Source: SIG307 sp964545045
GTDB taxonomy: Bacteria > Bacillota > Clostridia > Lachnospirales > Lachnospiraceae
Reading direction: 5' to 3'
DNA: 64,000 bases
NCBI GenBank assembly: GCA_964545045.1
Contig: CAZJEN010000009.1
Span: 1-64,000, forward strand
Each line of letters begins with the position of its first letter. Within the stretch, counting starts at the first letter, position 1. The notes under the pieces are model-generated. The model was not told the DNA's origin and did not search any database. It saw only the letters and a list, made by a program, of their open reading frames with translations. Of this stretch, positions 51,262 to 59,761 are shown piece after piece. The translations under genes and the position numbers were made by a program.

Positions 51262-53208
51262 CTACTTACCTACCGAAAATCCTGCATCCATATATGCTTG
51301 AAGAACCTTGTAGTAAACATCCTTCGGCTTGGTCGGTGTGGAGAACAGGAGCGGTTTCTGACCGCCTCTCCAGGAGTTTTGGTCGGAAATACCCCAATAG
51401 GTAAGTCCGGTGATTTTTCCGCCGTTTTTCTTGATATCCAGAAGATAGGTCATCAATTCGTAGTAGTATTTTTCCTGAACGGACGCATTGTTGGTAGTGA
51501 CATCAAGCTCCGTAATCTGTACTTCCAAGCCGGTATTTAAGAAGGCATTTACCGTATTTTTAAAGGAAGAGGTGGATGGGAAGCCTGTGTCAAGGTGTGC
51601 CTGCATACCGAAGCCGTCACATACGATTCCGTCGCTGTTAATGTATTTCACGATGGCAATCAGGTTCTGGGTGTTCATGTAGGTGTTGTAGTCGTTGAAA
51701 ATTAAGGTAACCTTGTCACGAATACCGTAATCACGCAATACATCGTCAGCAATTTCAAAAGCTTTCTTTACAAAGGACGGAGAAAGATTCTTTGCTCCGT
51801 AAATGGCAATCCAGTTCTTGTCGTCCGCATTCCAGTATTCATTTACCACATCCCAGGCATAAAGCACATGGCCGTACTTGTGATCGTAAACATGAGACAT
51901 TACGGTACGGATGTAGAATTCCATGCGGGCATCCATCACTTCCTTGCTTACATAAGCACCGGAGTTGTTGTAATTGGTTTTAAAGAACCAAAGCGGCGTC
52001 TGGCTGTGCCATACCAGAGTATGACCACGCATAACGAGTCCGTTCTTTGCGCAAATTTCAAGAGCGCGGTCAACGGAAGAGAAGTTCAAGCGAGGAACGG
52101 TTTTTTCTTTGTAATTATCCGGGATGACATAACCCATCTGTTTTGCCTGCTCTACAGGGATAAAGGACGGTGACCAACTGTTCAAAATGGCATCCGGCTT
52201 CATTTCGTTCTCCAAGGTTACACTGTTGTACTGGGACTTTACCAACGCAAGAGTAGATGCATTTTGTAACTGATTCAGGTTAATACAGGTACCGAGATAA
52301 CCGAAGGTTTTGCCGTAGGTATTTAGCAGGTTTGCACCGTCAATAGAGTCCGGAACAAAAGGGGTCGGAGTCGGTGCTGCGGTGTAGCCTTCATCCAAAT
52401 GGAAGGTTACGCTGTAAACCGTAGCTTTATACTGAGAGAAATTATTTACGCTATCCAGTGCCATGATGCCGATGCCGGCAACGGAAGTAGAAAGTTCCGG
52501 AAGAAGCTCGTATTCGACAATGCCGTCGCCCATGCAGCTGTAATTTACAAAAACTTCTCCAACGCCGAAATCGTCTAAAACGGTTTCGTCATAGAGCTTT
52601 ACGGAAATCGGAGCAAATTCGCTCTTTGCTCTTACGGTAACCTTGTGGCAATATTTCATGTTAATGAGCTCCGGAAGAGAAAGCTTGATTTCCTGATACT
52701 GGCCTTCGAACTGTAAGTCCATGGAACCGTCGTTCTTTATCGTATAGGAGGTTCCGTAGGAGCCTAAATAGGTCAGGTCGTTAAAATTATAGGTGCGCGC
52801 GGTCGTTTTGGACGGCGCTGCAGTCGGAACCGGAGTAGCGGTCGGTTCCGGGGTTGCAGTCGGAACCGGAGTCGCAGTCGGCACCGGGGTTGCGGTCGGA
52901 ACCGGAGTAGCGGTCGGTTCCGGAGTTGCAGTCGGAGCCGGAGTTGCAGTCGGAGTCGGAGTTGCAGTCGGAGCCGGAGTAGCGGTCGGAACCGGAGTAG
53001 CGGTCGGTTCCGGAGTTGCAGTCGGTTCCGGAGTTGCAGTAGCAACCGGAGCCTCAGTAGCAGCCGGTTGCTCGGTTGTATCCGGAGCCTCAGTGGTTAC
53101 CGGAGCTTTGGTAGGGACCGGGTCTGCAGCAGGCGGAGGAGTAACACATGCACCGAGAAGCAGAGCGGAAATTGCACAGAGTGCAAAATACAGACGTGTT
53201 TTTTTCAT
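51262..53208 (-). CDS. GH10 endo-1,4-beta-xylanase lipoprotein with N-terminal binding domain
   Basis: 648 residues. Lipoprotein signal LLLGAC, then a Pro-Thr linker of about 110 residues, a beta-sandwich domain (about 140-275; possibly a CBM) and a GH10 barrel (about 290-640). The barrel shows ENEMKPDAIL, MRGHTLVWHSQTPLWF, acid/base Glu in AWDVVNEYW and nucleophile Glu in VQITELDVTT. It cuts xylan at the cell surface. The start at 53208 follows AAAGGATGAAACC on the minus strand. The linker DNA is a minisatellite. A second GH10 gene of the same type lies beyond aroA. Confidence 0.94.
   Translation of the reverse strand: MKKTRLYFALCAISALLLGACVTPPPAADPVPTKAPVTTEAPDTTEQPAATEAPVATATPEPTATPEPTATPVPTATPAPTATPTPTATPAPTATPEPTATPVPTATPVPTATPVPTATPEPTATPVPTAAPSKTTARTYNFNDLTYLGSYGTSYTIKNDGSMDLQFEGQYQEIKLSLPELINMKYCHKVTVRAKSEFAPISVKLYDETVLDDFGVGEVFVNYSCMGDGIVEYELLPELSTSVAGIGIMALDSVNNFSQYKATVYSVTFHLDEGYTAAPTPTPFVPDSIDGANLLNTYGKTFGYLGTCINLNQLQNASTLALVKSQYNSVTLENEMKPDAILNSWSPSFIPVEQAKQMGYVIPDNYKEKTVPRLNFSSVDRALEICAKNGLVMRGHTLVWHSQTPLWFFKTNYNNSGAYVSKEVMDARMEFYIRTVMSHVYDHKYGHVLYAWDVVNEYWNADDKNWIAIYGAKNLSPSFVKKAFEIADDVLRDYGIRDKVTLIFNDYNTYMNTQNLIAIVKYINSDGIVCDGFGMQAHLDTGFPSTSSFKNTVNAFLNTGLEVQITELDVTTNNASVQEKYYYELMTYLLDIKKNGGKITGLTYWGISDQNSWRGGQKPLLFSTPTKPKDVYYKVLQAYMDAGFSVGK
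52805..53060 (-). repeat. Pro-Thr linker minisatellite of the first xylanase
   Basis: Tandem 18-base units encoding PTATP(V/E/A), more than ten copies, in alternating sub-types (PVPTATP and PEPTATP). It creates a long open frame on the opposite strand (VAVGSGVAVG...), which is an artefact. Confidence 0.85.
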
Positions 53209-53233
53209 GGTTTCATCCTTTCATTCATTTGTT

Positions 53234-54574
53234 TTATTCGTTTTCATATGAATGCTGTTGTGAAAAGCACTCGCTAAACAATTCAAAATAGTTTTCAAAG
53301 GTTTTTTTACAACAGGACGGGTTATCGATTTCTACGCCGTCTACCCGTAAACCGACTAAGGAAAATGCCATGGCCATACGGTGGTCGTCATAGGTCTCGA
53401 TACGGGCTCCGTGAAGCGGAACAGGAGTGATTATTATACCGGTACCGTCCTCGTCCACCTGTGCATTGCCGCCCAAACGTTTGATTTCGTTGACGGTAGC
53501 AGTCATACGGTCACATTCCTGGGCACGGATATGTCCCACACCCCGAATGTGAGTCGGAGTATCGGCAAACAGTGCCAATATCGACATGGTCATGGTCTGG
53601 TCGGAAAAATCACTCATGGTAATGTCAATACCCGGGTAATGTCCGTCGGCAGGACCGGTAACGCAAATGCCCTCCGGGGTATCGGTAATCGTACAGCCTA
53701 GCTGTTCCAGTGCTAAAACAAAACGCAAGTCTCCTTGCATGGAATCTTTATGGACGCCGGCAACCGTAACCGAAGTACCCAGTAATACAGCCGCCGCATA
53801 AAAATAGCAGGCGCCGGAAAGGTCCGGTTCGATGTTATAGGTCCGGCTTTTGTATGAAGTACCTCCCGGAATACAATAAGCGGTTCCGCAACTTTTTTCG
53901 GACGATTTTATCGGTGTAACACCGAAATCATTCATCATGCGTTCCGTAATATGTACGTAAGACATGGCAGTGCGGGAGCCTACCGGAGTCACGGTAAGTC
54001 CTTCGGAAAGAAGTACGCCTGTCATCATAAGGGCACTTAAAAACTGACTGCTCTTATCAATAGAAACGGATAGCTCCGGTGTCTCTGTAAGTTGAGCACG
54101 TCCTCCCTGAATCCGAAGGGGAAGATGCCCTTCTTCATCTAATGCGGTAACGGAAATTCCGATGGAGCGCAGCGCATCAATGAGAGGTGCCATGGGACGC
54201 TTTTTCATCTGTTCCGAAGCGTCCAAGGTATATGTACCGTCGGAAAAGGCGAGCAGAGCCGTTAAAAAGCGGGCTGCGGTACCTGCACTGGCCGCATAAA
54301 CCGTTGCGTTTTTGTTGGGTAAGTCACCGTCGCAACCGGTGATGAAGATTTCCTTTGCATCTTCATCTGCGGAACATTCGATTCCTAAAGCTTGCAGGGC
54401 GGCAAGTAAAGCACGGGAGTCCGCGGAAAACAAAGCGTTCTTTAACAGGCATTCTCCGTCGGAAAGCGCCGCTAACAGCATGGCACGGTTTGTGATGCTT
54501 TTGGAACCCGGAACCTTTACGGAGAACGGATTCTGTTCTCTTACCGGAGTCACATTATAACAATCGGATGACAT
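53234..54574 (-). CDS. aroA: EPSP synthase (3-phosphoshikimate 1-carboxyvinyltransferase)
   Basis: 446 residues. The shikimate-3-phosphate and PEP sites are visible: VPGSKSITNRAMLLAAL (Lys, Ser), ASAGTAARFLTALLAF, the KRPMAPLIDALR segment and the C-terminal DHRMAMAFSLVGL. It joins shikimate 3-phosphate and PEP on the way to chorismate. It lies between two xylanase genes on the same strand, away from other aro genes; the first xylanase starts 25 bases after the aroA stop. The start follows AAGGAGGAGTTTTT. Confidence 0.95.
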   Translation of the reverse strand: MSSDCYNVTPVREQNPFSVKVPGSKSITNRAMLLAALSDGECLLKNALFSADSRALLAALQALGIECSADEDAKEIFITGCDGDLPNKNATVYAASAGTAARFLTALLAFSDGTYTLDASEQMKKRPMAPLIDALRSIGISVTALDEEGHLPLRIQGGRAQLTETPELSVSIDKSSQFLSALMMTGVLLSEGLTVTPVGSRTAMSYVHITERMMNDFGVTPIKSSEKSCGTAYCIPGGTSYKSRTYNIEPDLSGACYFYAAAVLLGTSVTVAGVHKDSMQGDLRFVLALEQLGCTITDTPEGICVTGPADGHYPGIDITMSDFSDQTMTMSILALFADTPTHIRGVGHIRAQECDRMTATVNEIKRLGGNAQVDEDGTGIIITPVPLHGARIETYDDHRMAMAFSLVGLRVDGVEIDNPSCCKKTFENYFELFSECFSQQHSYENE

Positions 54575-54597
54575 AAAAACTCCTCCTTGATAAGAAA

Positions 54598-54625
54598 GGG
54601 AGGGTCGTCATAGGACAACCCTTCC
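54598..54625 (-). terminator. Terminator of the second xylanase gene
   Basis: GGGAGGGTCGTC (54598-54609) pairs with GACAACCCTTCC (54614-54625) with mismatches; on the minus strand TTTCTT follows. It separates this gene from aroA. Confidence 0.7.
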
Positions 54626-54641
54626 GAATCATTTGAAATAA

Positions 54642-55913
54642 TTACTGTTCAATGGTATAACCGGCATCTTCATAAGCTTGTATTACCTTATAGTAGGCAG
54701 GCTTCGGAATTCCCATCATAGAGAATAGGAGCGGCTTTTGAGAACCGCGCCAGGAATGGTCGTCGCCGGTGCCCCAGTAAGTAATGCCGGAAATATTCCC
54801 GCCTTCCTTCTTTAACGCTAAAATACCCTTCATCAGGCTGTAATAGTAATTGGACTGGGTAGTATCATTTTTACAGGTAACATCCAACTCCGTAATCTGT
54901 ACTTCACATCCGGTTTCCAAAAATTTCTTTGCGGTGCTCTTAAACAGATCCGCAGACGGATAGCCTGTATCTAAGTGAGCCTGCATACCGAAGGCGTCGC
55001 AAAGCTTCTCTTCAGAGTTAATAAACTCTACAATGGAAATGAGATGCTGGCTGTTCATGTAGGTGTTAAAATCGTTGAATACTAAGCTGACCTGATCGCG
55101 GATACCATACTGCTTTAACATATCATCCGCAATATCAAATGCAAGCTTTACGAAAGACGGAGTATGATTCTGACTGCCGTAAATCGCAATCCAGTTATTC
55201 GGAGTGGCATTCCAATACTCATTTACCACATCCCAGGCATAGACGCAGGAGCTGTATTCGCTGTCATATACATGCGTCATAATGGAACGGATGTAGAATT
55301 CCATACGGGCATCCATAACATCAGTGGTTACCAAATCGTTTCCGACGTTAAAATCGGCGCGGAAGAACCAGTCCGGTGTCTGGCTGTGCCATACCAGAGT
55401 GTGGAAACGGAGTCCCAGTTCGTTTTCGTAACAAAGCTTCATGGCTAAATCCGTAGCGGTAAAATTAAGCTTCGGAACCATAGTATCGGTATAGTTTTCC
55501 GGAATTACGTAGCCGAGAGCTTTTGCTTCGTCAAGGGTAATGAGGGTCGGAGAGCCGCCCATAATGGCATCCGGTTTCATTTCGTTTTCAAGGGAAATAC
55601 TGTTATAGTGCTTTTTGATGTTTTTTACATAATAGATGTTCTCTAAATCGGTAGCACGAGGAACACAAACACCGGATCTGTCAAATACGGTACCGTAGGT
55701 GTTCATCAGGGTAACGGACTTGTCATACGGAAGCGGTGTTGCGGTAGGCTTCTTGGTCGGTTCCGGAGTGGCGGTCGGTTCCGGAGTAGCGGTTGCTTCT
55801 ACGGCTGCGGTCGGTTCCGGTGTCGGAGTGATGTCTGCGTTGCCGGAATTACATGCGGCAAACAAGGAGACAGTCAGAGTTAATAAAGTAAAACAAGATA
55901 ATAATTTTCTCAT
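54642..55913 (-). CDS. GH10 endo-1,4-beta-xylanase lipoprotein
   Basis: 423 residues. Lipobox SLFAAC, a short PTATPEPTATP linker, then a GH10 barrel with ENEMKPDAIM, LRFHTLVWHSQTPDWF, acid/base Glu in AWDVVNEYW and nucleophile Glu in VQITELDVTC. The barrel matches the first xylanase closely, but the intervening binding domain is absent. It degrades xylan at the surface. The start at 55913 follows AGGAGAAAGGATACATAAAA on the minus strand. Confidence 0.94.
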   Translation of the reverse strand: MRKLLSCFTLLTLTVSLFAACNSGNADITPTPEPTAAVEATATPEPTATPEPTKKPTATPLPYDKSVTLMNTYGTVFDRSGVCVPRATDLENIYYVKNIKKHYNSISLENEMKPDAIMGGSPTLITLDEAKALGYVIPENYTDTMVPKLNFTATDLAMKLCYENELGLRFHTLVWHSQTPDWFFRADFNVGNDLVTTDVMDARMEFYIRSIMTHVYDSEYSSCVYAWDVVNEYWNATPNNWIAIYGSQNHTPSFVKLAFDIADDMLKQYGIRDQVSLVFNDFNTYMNSQHLISIVEFINSEEKLCDAFGMQAHLDTGYPSADLFKSTAKKFLETGCEVQITELDVTCKNDTTQSNYYYSLMKGILALKKEGGNISGITYWGTGDDHSWRGSQKPLLFSMMGIPKPAYYKVIQAYEDAGYTIEQ

Positions 55914-55980
55914 TTTTATGTATCCTTTCTCCTGAAATTAGAAATCTAATTTGTTCTTGGTTTTAACGGTACTCCACAGA

Positions 55981-56009
55981 ATTATATCATAGAAAAAAGT
56001 GTTTGAAAA
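55981..56009 (-). promoter_or_regulatory. Promoter of the second xylanase gene
   Basis: On the minus strand, TTTTCA (56009-56004), 17-base spacer, TATAAT (55986-55981). It is back to back with the promoter of the acyltransferase gene. Confidence 0.6.
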
Positions 56010-56023
56010 GCCCATATATTTTT

Positions 56024-56052
56024 TTGACATAATGTTAAAAAAGTTGTATAAT
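56024..56052 (+). promoter_or_regulatory. Promoter of the acyltransferase-phosphatase pair
   Basis: TTGACA (56024-56029), 17-base spacer, TATAAT (56047-56052): a consensus promoter. Confidence 0.88.
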
Positions 56053-56130
56053 ACAAAAAGATGAGATGGGGAAAAGAAAATCTGCGGACGGGGGAGTGCG
56101 CAGAGGTGAAGGCGAAAGAGAGAAGTAAGT

Positions 56131-56793
56131 ATGAAATTGCAAGGAATATCAAAGCATTTTCCGATGTTTATGCGTCGAGGAACGCAGCATGTGGTTGTTT
56201 GGATTTGGCGTGTGTATATCGGTTTTGTGGCCCGGACTTCAAAGGTAGAATTTCGGGGAATTAAGAATATTGATGCGAACCGGATGTTGGGCTTTTGGCA
56301 TGAGGACAGTTACTGTATGCAGCTTTTGCTCAGGGAGTTGCAGAAGCTTGAAAAAAAGGTTCATGTCATTGTGACCTCGGAGCGCAGAGGAGATTATATT
56401 GCGGAGATGGTGTCCGGCTACGGTGCAGAGCCGATGCGTTTACCGGACGGACTGAAGATGCGTTCCTTTTTAAAGGATTTAAAAGAGGACAGTAAGCAAT
56501 CGGGGCTCACTTTGGCGGCAGCGATGGACGGCCCGAACGGTCCCTATCGTAAACCGAAGCGTTTGTTGTTTATGCTGGCTCATGAGGCGGAAAAAGCGGT
56601 GGTTTATGTTCGTTTCGTAAAAAAGGGCATGATTACCTTTCCTTGGCGTTGGGACAAGTATCGTGTTCCGCTTCCGTTTTCAAAGCTGGTTTGTGAAATC
56701 GATTATGTCGGTGAAATAGCTAAGGAAGAGTTAAAGAGTTTTAATGAATATGCACATCGCATATTCGGTGATGACATTTGCTTGGATGAATAG
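56131..56793 (+). CDS. DUF374-like lysophospholipid acyltransferase
   Basis: 220 residues. A membrane-near helix (VVVWIWRVYIGFVA) is followed by features of the LPLAT/DUF374 group: FWHEDSYCMQLLL in place of the HX4D box, VTSERRGDYIAEMV and AAAMDGPNGPYRKPK. It would add an acyl chain to a lipid on the inner membrane face; the acceptor is unknown. A frame beginning earlier (56061) lacks a better start; ATG 56131 is preceded by AGAGAGAAG. The stop lies 10 bases before the histidine phosphatase start. Confidence 0.75.
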   Translation: MKLQGISKHFPMFMRRGTQHVVVWIWRVYIGFVARTSKVEFRGIKNIDANRMLGFWHEDSYCMQLLLRELQKLEKKVHVIVTSERRGDYIAEMVSGYGAEPMRLPDGLKMRSFLKDLKEDSKQSGLTLAAAMDGPNGPYRKPKRLLFMLAHEAEKAVVYVRFVKKGMITFPWRWDKYRVPLPFSKLVCEIDYVGEIAKEELKSFNEYAHRIFGDDICLDE

Positions 56794-56803
56794 GGAGAAG
56801 ATT

Positions 56804-57436
56804 ATGCGCTTGATTTTAATTCGCCACGGACGGCAAAGCAGTCCGCTTTGCAATGTGGATGTAGAGTTATCGGAGGTGGGGAGACAACAGGCGGAGCTTT
56901 TGGCGGAACGCCTGATAGGTCTGGTACCCGATCGGATCTATACAAGTGCATTGATTCGTGCAAAGCAGACGGCAGAGATATTATTCGGTGAGGAGACGCA
57001 GTTTTTGGAAAGGGAAGCGTTAAACGAGATATCCTTCGGAGATATGACCGGAGGCGCGGATTCTCATAACGCAGTGTTGTTTCCCGAGTACTTTGCCGCT
57101 AAAAAGAAAAAGGCGGACAATTTGAGGATGCCGGGGGGCGAATGCCCGACAGAGGTGTTTGACCGGGCGGTACAGGTGGTAAAGGAGGCTGTTGCATCCG
57201 GCGCGGAGACAGTAGTATTTGTGACCCATGGCGGTGTAATCCGTGCATTGACAGCAGGACTGTTAGGGCTTGGTGCCGGACAGATGCTTCGCATTGCGGA
57301 CAGTCTGGAACATACTTCGGTAACGGAGCTTAGGTACTCCGAGGAGGCGGATTGCTTTTCGCTGGAGCGGTTAAACGATGCCTCTCATTTGGATGGGAGA
57401 CCGGAACTCAGCCGGAGTGCATGGTCCAAGGGATGA
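56804..57436 (+). CDS. Histidine phosphatase (phosphoglycerate-mutase-like)
   Basis: 210 residues from ATG 56804 (GGGAGAAGATT upstream). The catalytic RHG is in LILIRHGRQ (His at about 9), with SALIRAKQTAEILF and the second His in VFVTHGGVIRAL. Likely a broad phosphatase such as the CobC or GpmB type; the substrate is unknown. The initial M at 56744 belongs to the upstream reading, not to this protein. Confidence 0.9.
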   Translation: MRLILIRHGRQSSPLCNVDVELSEVGRQQAELLAERLIGLVPDRIYTSALIRAKQTAEILFGEETQFLEREALNEISFGDMTGGADSHNAVLFPEYFAAKKKKADNLRMPGGECPTEVFDRAVQVVKEAVASGAETVVFVTHGGVIRALTAGLLGLGAGQMLRIADSLEHTSVTELRYSEEADCFSLERLNDASHLDGRPELSRSAWSKG

Positions 57437-57460
57437 GAAATAATTTACAAGATGAAAAAT

Positions 57461-57510
57461 AAGGACAAGTACGGTTGCTCTGAAAGACGATCGGGACTTG
57501 TTCTTTTTTT
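57461..57510 (+). terminator. Terminator after the histidine phosphatase gene
   Basis: AAGGACAAGT (57461-57470) pairs with ACTTGTTCTT (57496-57505) with one G-T pair, then TTTTT. Confidence 0.78.
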
Positions 57511-57555
57511 GTTTCTTCGCATAAACTGTAGAAAGAATTATTGGGAAGTGTTGTT

Positions 57556-58851
57556 ATGATTATATATGCGGTACAACAGGGGGATACCGTACAGGGAATC
57601 GCTGCGGCCACAGGCAGCAGTGTGGAACGGATTTTGCGAGATAATGCGCTAACGGAAGATAGTGTATTGGTACCGGGGCAGGCCATTGTGGTTCTGCAGC
57701 CCAATGTGACTTATACGGTACAGGAGGGAGATACGTTTCTCGGGATTGCGGAGCAATACGGTATCTCGCCGAAGCAGCTCCTTGCGAATAATCCGGCGTT
57801 AAACGGGCGAGAGGTCTTATATCCGGGAGAGACCATTGTCATTAATTATGCCACGAATATGGAACGGCGGCCTTTGTCTGTAAACGGGTACGCGTATCCG
57901 TACATCGACCGGGAAATTCTGAGGAAGACTTTGCCGTACCTGACCTATCTTACTTTATTTACTTACGGTTTTACGGAAAACGGAGATTTAATCGGAATTG
58001 ACGATGAGGAAGTGATTCAAATCGCAAAAGAGTATCAAGTGGCACCGTTAATGCTGTTGTCTACGCTGACGGATGACGGGACATTTAGCAATGAACTCGC
58101 CAGTCGGATTTTCTCCGATGAGGCAGCAAGAAACCGGCTGTTTGACCAGGTACTTGAGAATCTGCGGACAAAGGGCTATTACGGACTGGATGTGGATTTT
58201 GAATTTATCCTACCGGAGGACAGGGACAATTATGTACAGTTCCTGACGGAATTAAAGGCACGGTTGGAGCCGGAGGGCTACCCTTTGGTGGTGGCATTGG
58301 CACCGAAAACTTCCGGGATGCAACGAGGACTTTTGTACGAGTCCCATGACTATCCGGCCATCGGCGCGGTGGCGGATTATGTACTGATTATGACGTACGA
58401 ATGGGGCTATACTTACGGTCCACCCCTTGCAGTGGCACCGTTAAATAAGGTAAAAGAAGTGTTGGACTACGGTGTATCCGTCATACCGAAGGAAAAGATA
58501 TTACAGGGGATGCCGAACTACGGCTATGATTGGACGCTTCCATATGTTCGGGGAGAATCCATGGCGCGGTCCATCGGCAATGTGGAGGCAGTAGAAATCG
58601 CAGAGCGATACCGTGCTACCATCCAGTTTGACGAGCAGGCCCAAACACCGTTTTTCTATTATACGTCGGAGGACGGAAAGGCTCATGTGGTATGGTTTGA
58701 GGATGCCAGAAGCATCCGTTCCAAGCTTTTGTTAAACGCAAGCTATCCGTTACAGGGGGTCAGCTATTGGAATGTGATGCGGTATTTTCCGCAGAACTGG
58801 CTGGTGGTGAACCAGATGTTTGAAATAAGGAATGTGTACGAGGAAGGTTGA
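57556..58851 (+). CDS. LysM-GH18 spore-type glycosidase (SleL/YaaH-like)
   Basis: 431 residues from ATG 57556 (GGGAAGTGTTGTT upstream). Two LysM repeats (AVQQGDTVQGIAAATGSS and TVQEGDTFLGIAEQYGIS, about residues 3-95) precede a GH18 barrel. The catalytic motif is YYGLDVDFEFI, DxxDxDxE-like with Glu as proton donor. No signal peptide is seen, as in SleL and YaaH, which are packed in the spore coat. It would cut cortex or muramic-lactam glycan at germination. The truncated peptidoglycan-binding gene nearby may be another spore protein. Confidence 0.92.
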   Translation: MIIYAVQQGDTVQGIAAATGSSVERILRDNALTEDSVLVPGQAIVVLQPNVTYTVQEGDTFLGIAEQYGISPKQLLANNPALNGREVLYPGETIVINYATNMERRPLSVNGYAYPYIDREILRKTLPYLTYLTLFTYGFTENGDLIGIDDEEVIQIAKEYQVAPLMLLSTLTDDGTFSNELASRIFSDEAARNRLFDQVLENLRTKGYYGLDVDFEFILPEDRDNYVQFLTELKARLEPEGYPLVVALAPKTSGMQRGLLYESHDYPAIGAVADYVLIMTYEWGYTYGPPLAVAPLNKVKEVLDYGVSVIPKEKILQGMPNYGYDWTLPYVRGESMARSIGNVEAVEIAERYRATIQFDEQAQTPFFYYTSEDGKAHVVWFEDARSIRSKLLLNASYPLQGVSYWNVMRYFPQNWLVVNQMFEIRNVYEEG

Positions 58852-58886
58852 GGAATCTAACCGGTCATAAGTCAAAGGACAGGATG

Positions 58887-58927
58887 AAAAAGGAAGCCGT
58901 TGTAGCAAACAAAGACTTCCTTTTTAT
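58887..58927 (+). terminator. Terminator after the LysM-GH18 gene
   Basis: AAAAAGGAAG (58887-58896) pairs with CTTCCTTTTT (58916-58925). The loop is long; the T-run is clear. Confidence 0.7.
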
Positions 58928-58986
58928 TATGAAGTGTTTTGAATTTATGGAACGGGAAGGGCCGGAGAGCCTGATGTGAGGCTATA

Positions 58987-59589
58987 TTACCTTGTGTACT
59001 CCGCGATTCTTGTTACAGCAACGTAGATTTCGGAAATCTTATACCAGGTAGTAAAGTCCACGATGCCGTTTGGCGTCAAGTTAAACTGCTCTTGAAATGC
59101 CCGGACGGCTTCTGCGGTACGGGGACCGAAAACACCGTCGGCGGCAACACTCGGAACCACATAGTATACATCTGCGATTGCATTTAACTGTTCCTGCATC
59201 TGGCGGACTGCTTCCCCACGGGAGCCTTCCTGCAAGGGTTCTCCCGGATATGAACTCGGAACACCGGAGATTTCCTCGGTGGTGTTGATAAAGATGGTAT
59301 CGCCGTAGTAATTGCGCAGAATTTCAATAGCATCGTAGCCCTGGTCGCCTAAGTATTTGCTTCCCCACTGGGACATGAGTCCCGGACAGGTGACCCGTCT
59401 GCCGTCGCAGTACTGGGTCAGAATCGGCTGGCGTACATTAGGACGGGACAAATAGTTGTTAAAGATATTGTCTACGGCAGTATTGATGGTATCGAAAATA
59501 TTCCGTTCCGGAATCCATTTGTGGTCGTAGGCAGTGGAAGAGGTGATGGTAAAATTGTAGCCCCGATTCCGGTACCCCGAAACCATCAC
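58987..59589 (-). pseudogene. N-terminally truncated spore-type peptidoglycan-binding protein (SpoIID-like)
   Basis: About 200 residues. The segment RNRGYNFTITSSTAYDHKW to QYCDGRRVTCPGLMSQWGSK matches the second half of the SpoIID-like region of spore-forming Clostridia, and a PG_binding_1 repeat (EGSRGEAVRQMQEQLNAIA, then VDGVFGPRTAEAVRAFQEQF) follows. Intact relatives have about 150-200 more residues at the front, with the start of the SpoIID domain. Here homology begins abruptly at GYRNRGYNF, a TGA stop lies directly upstream in frame, and the preceding DNA is the restriction-modification island. The gene was probably cut by that insertion. A GTG at 59589 or ATG at 59586 could still start translation, but no ribosome site is seen. 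Confidence 0.8.
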
Positions 59590-59683
59590 TCATTCGGGGT
59601 TGTAAAAGTATCTTTTTGGACGAGCTGGTTATAGAGCGTAAGGGAAGAAAAGGATATATGATGACAATCTAATCAAATAACAG

Positions 59684-59729
59684 AACTCCATTTAGAAAAT
59701 ACAATTAAAGGTGTTTTCTAAATGGAGTT
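59684..59729 (-). terminator. Terminator of the restriction-modification operon
   Basis: AACTCCATTTAGAAAA (59684-59699) pairs perfectly with TTTTCTAAATGGAGTT (59714-59729), a 16-base stem with its T-run in the stem. The bases from 59590 to 59683 hold the junction between the truncated gene and the island and no gene that I can support. Confidence 0.85.
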
Positions 59730-59761
59730 GCATAGGTGTGTGGGGCGTAGCCACCACGCTT

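Noticed and set aside
52793..53251. Open frame opposite the first xylanase linker reading VAVGSGVAVGTG repeats
   Set aside because: It is the antisense reading of the Pro-Thr minisatellite; there is no ribosome site and composition follows from the repeat.
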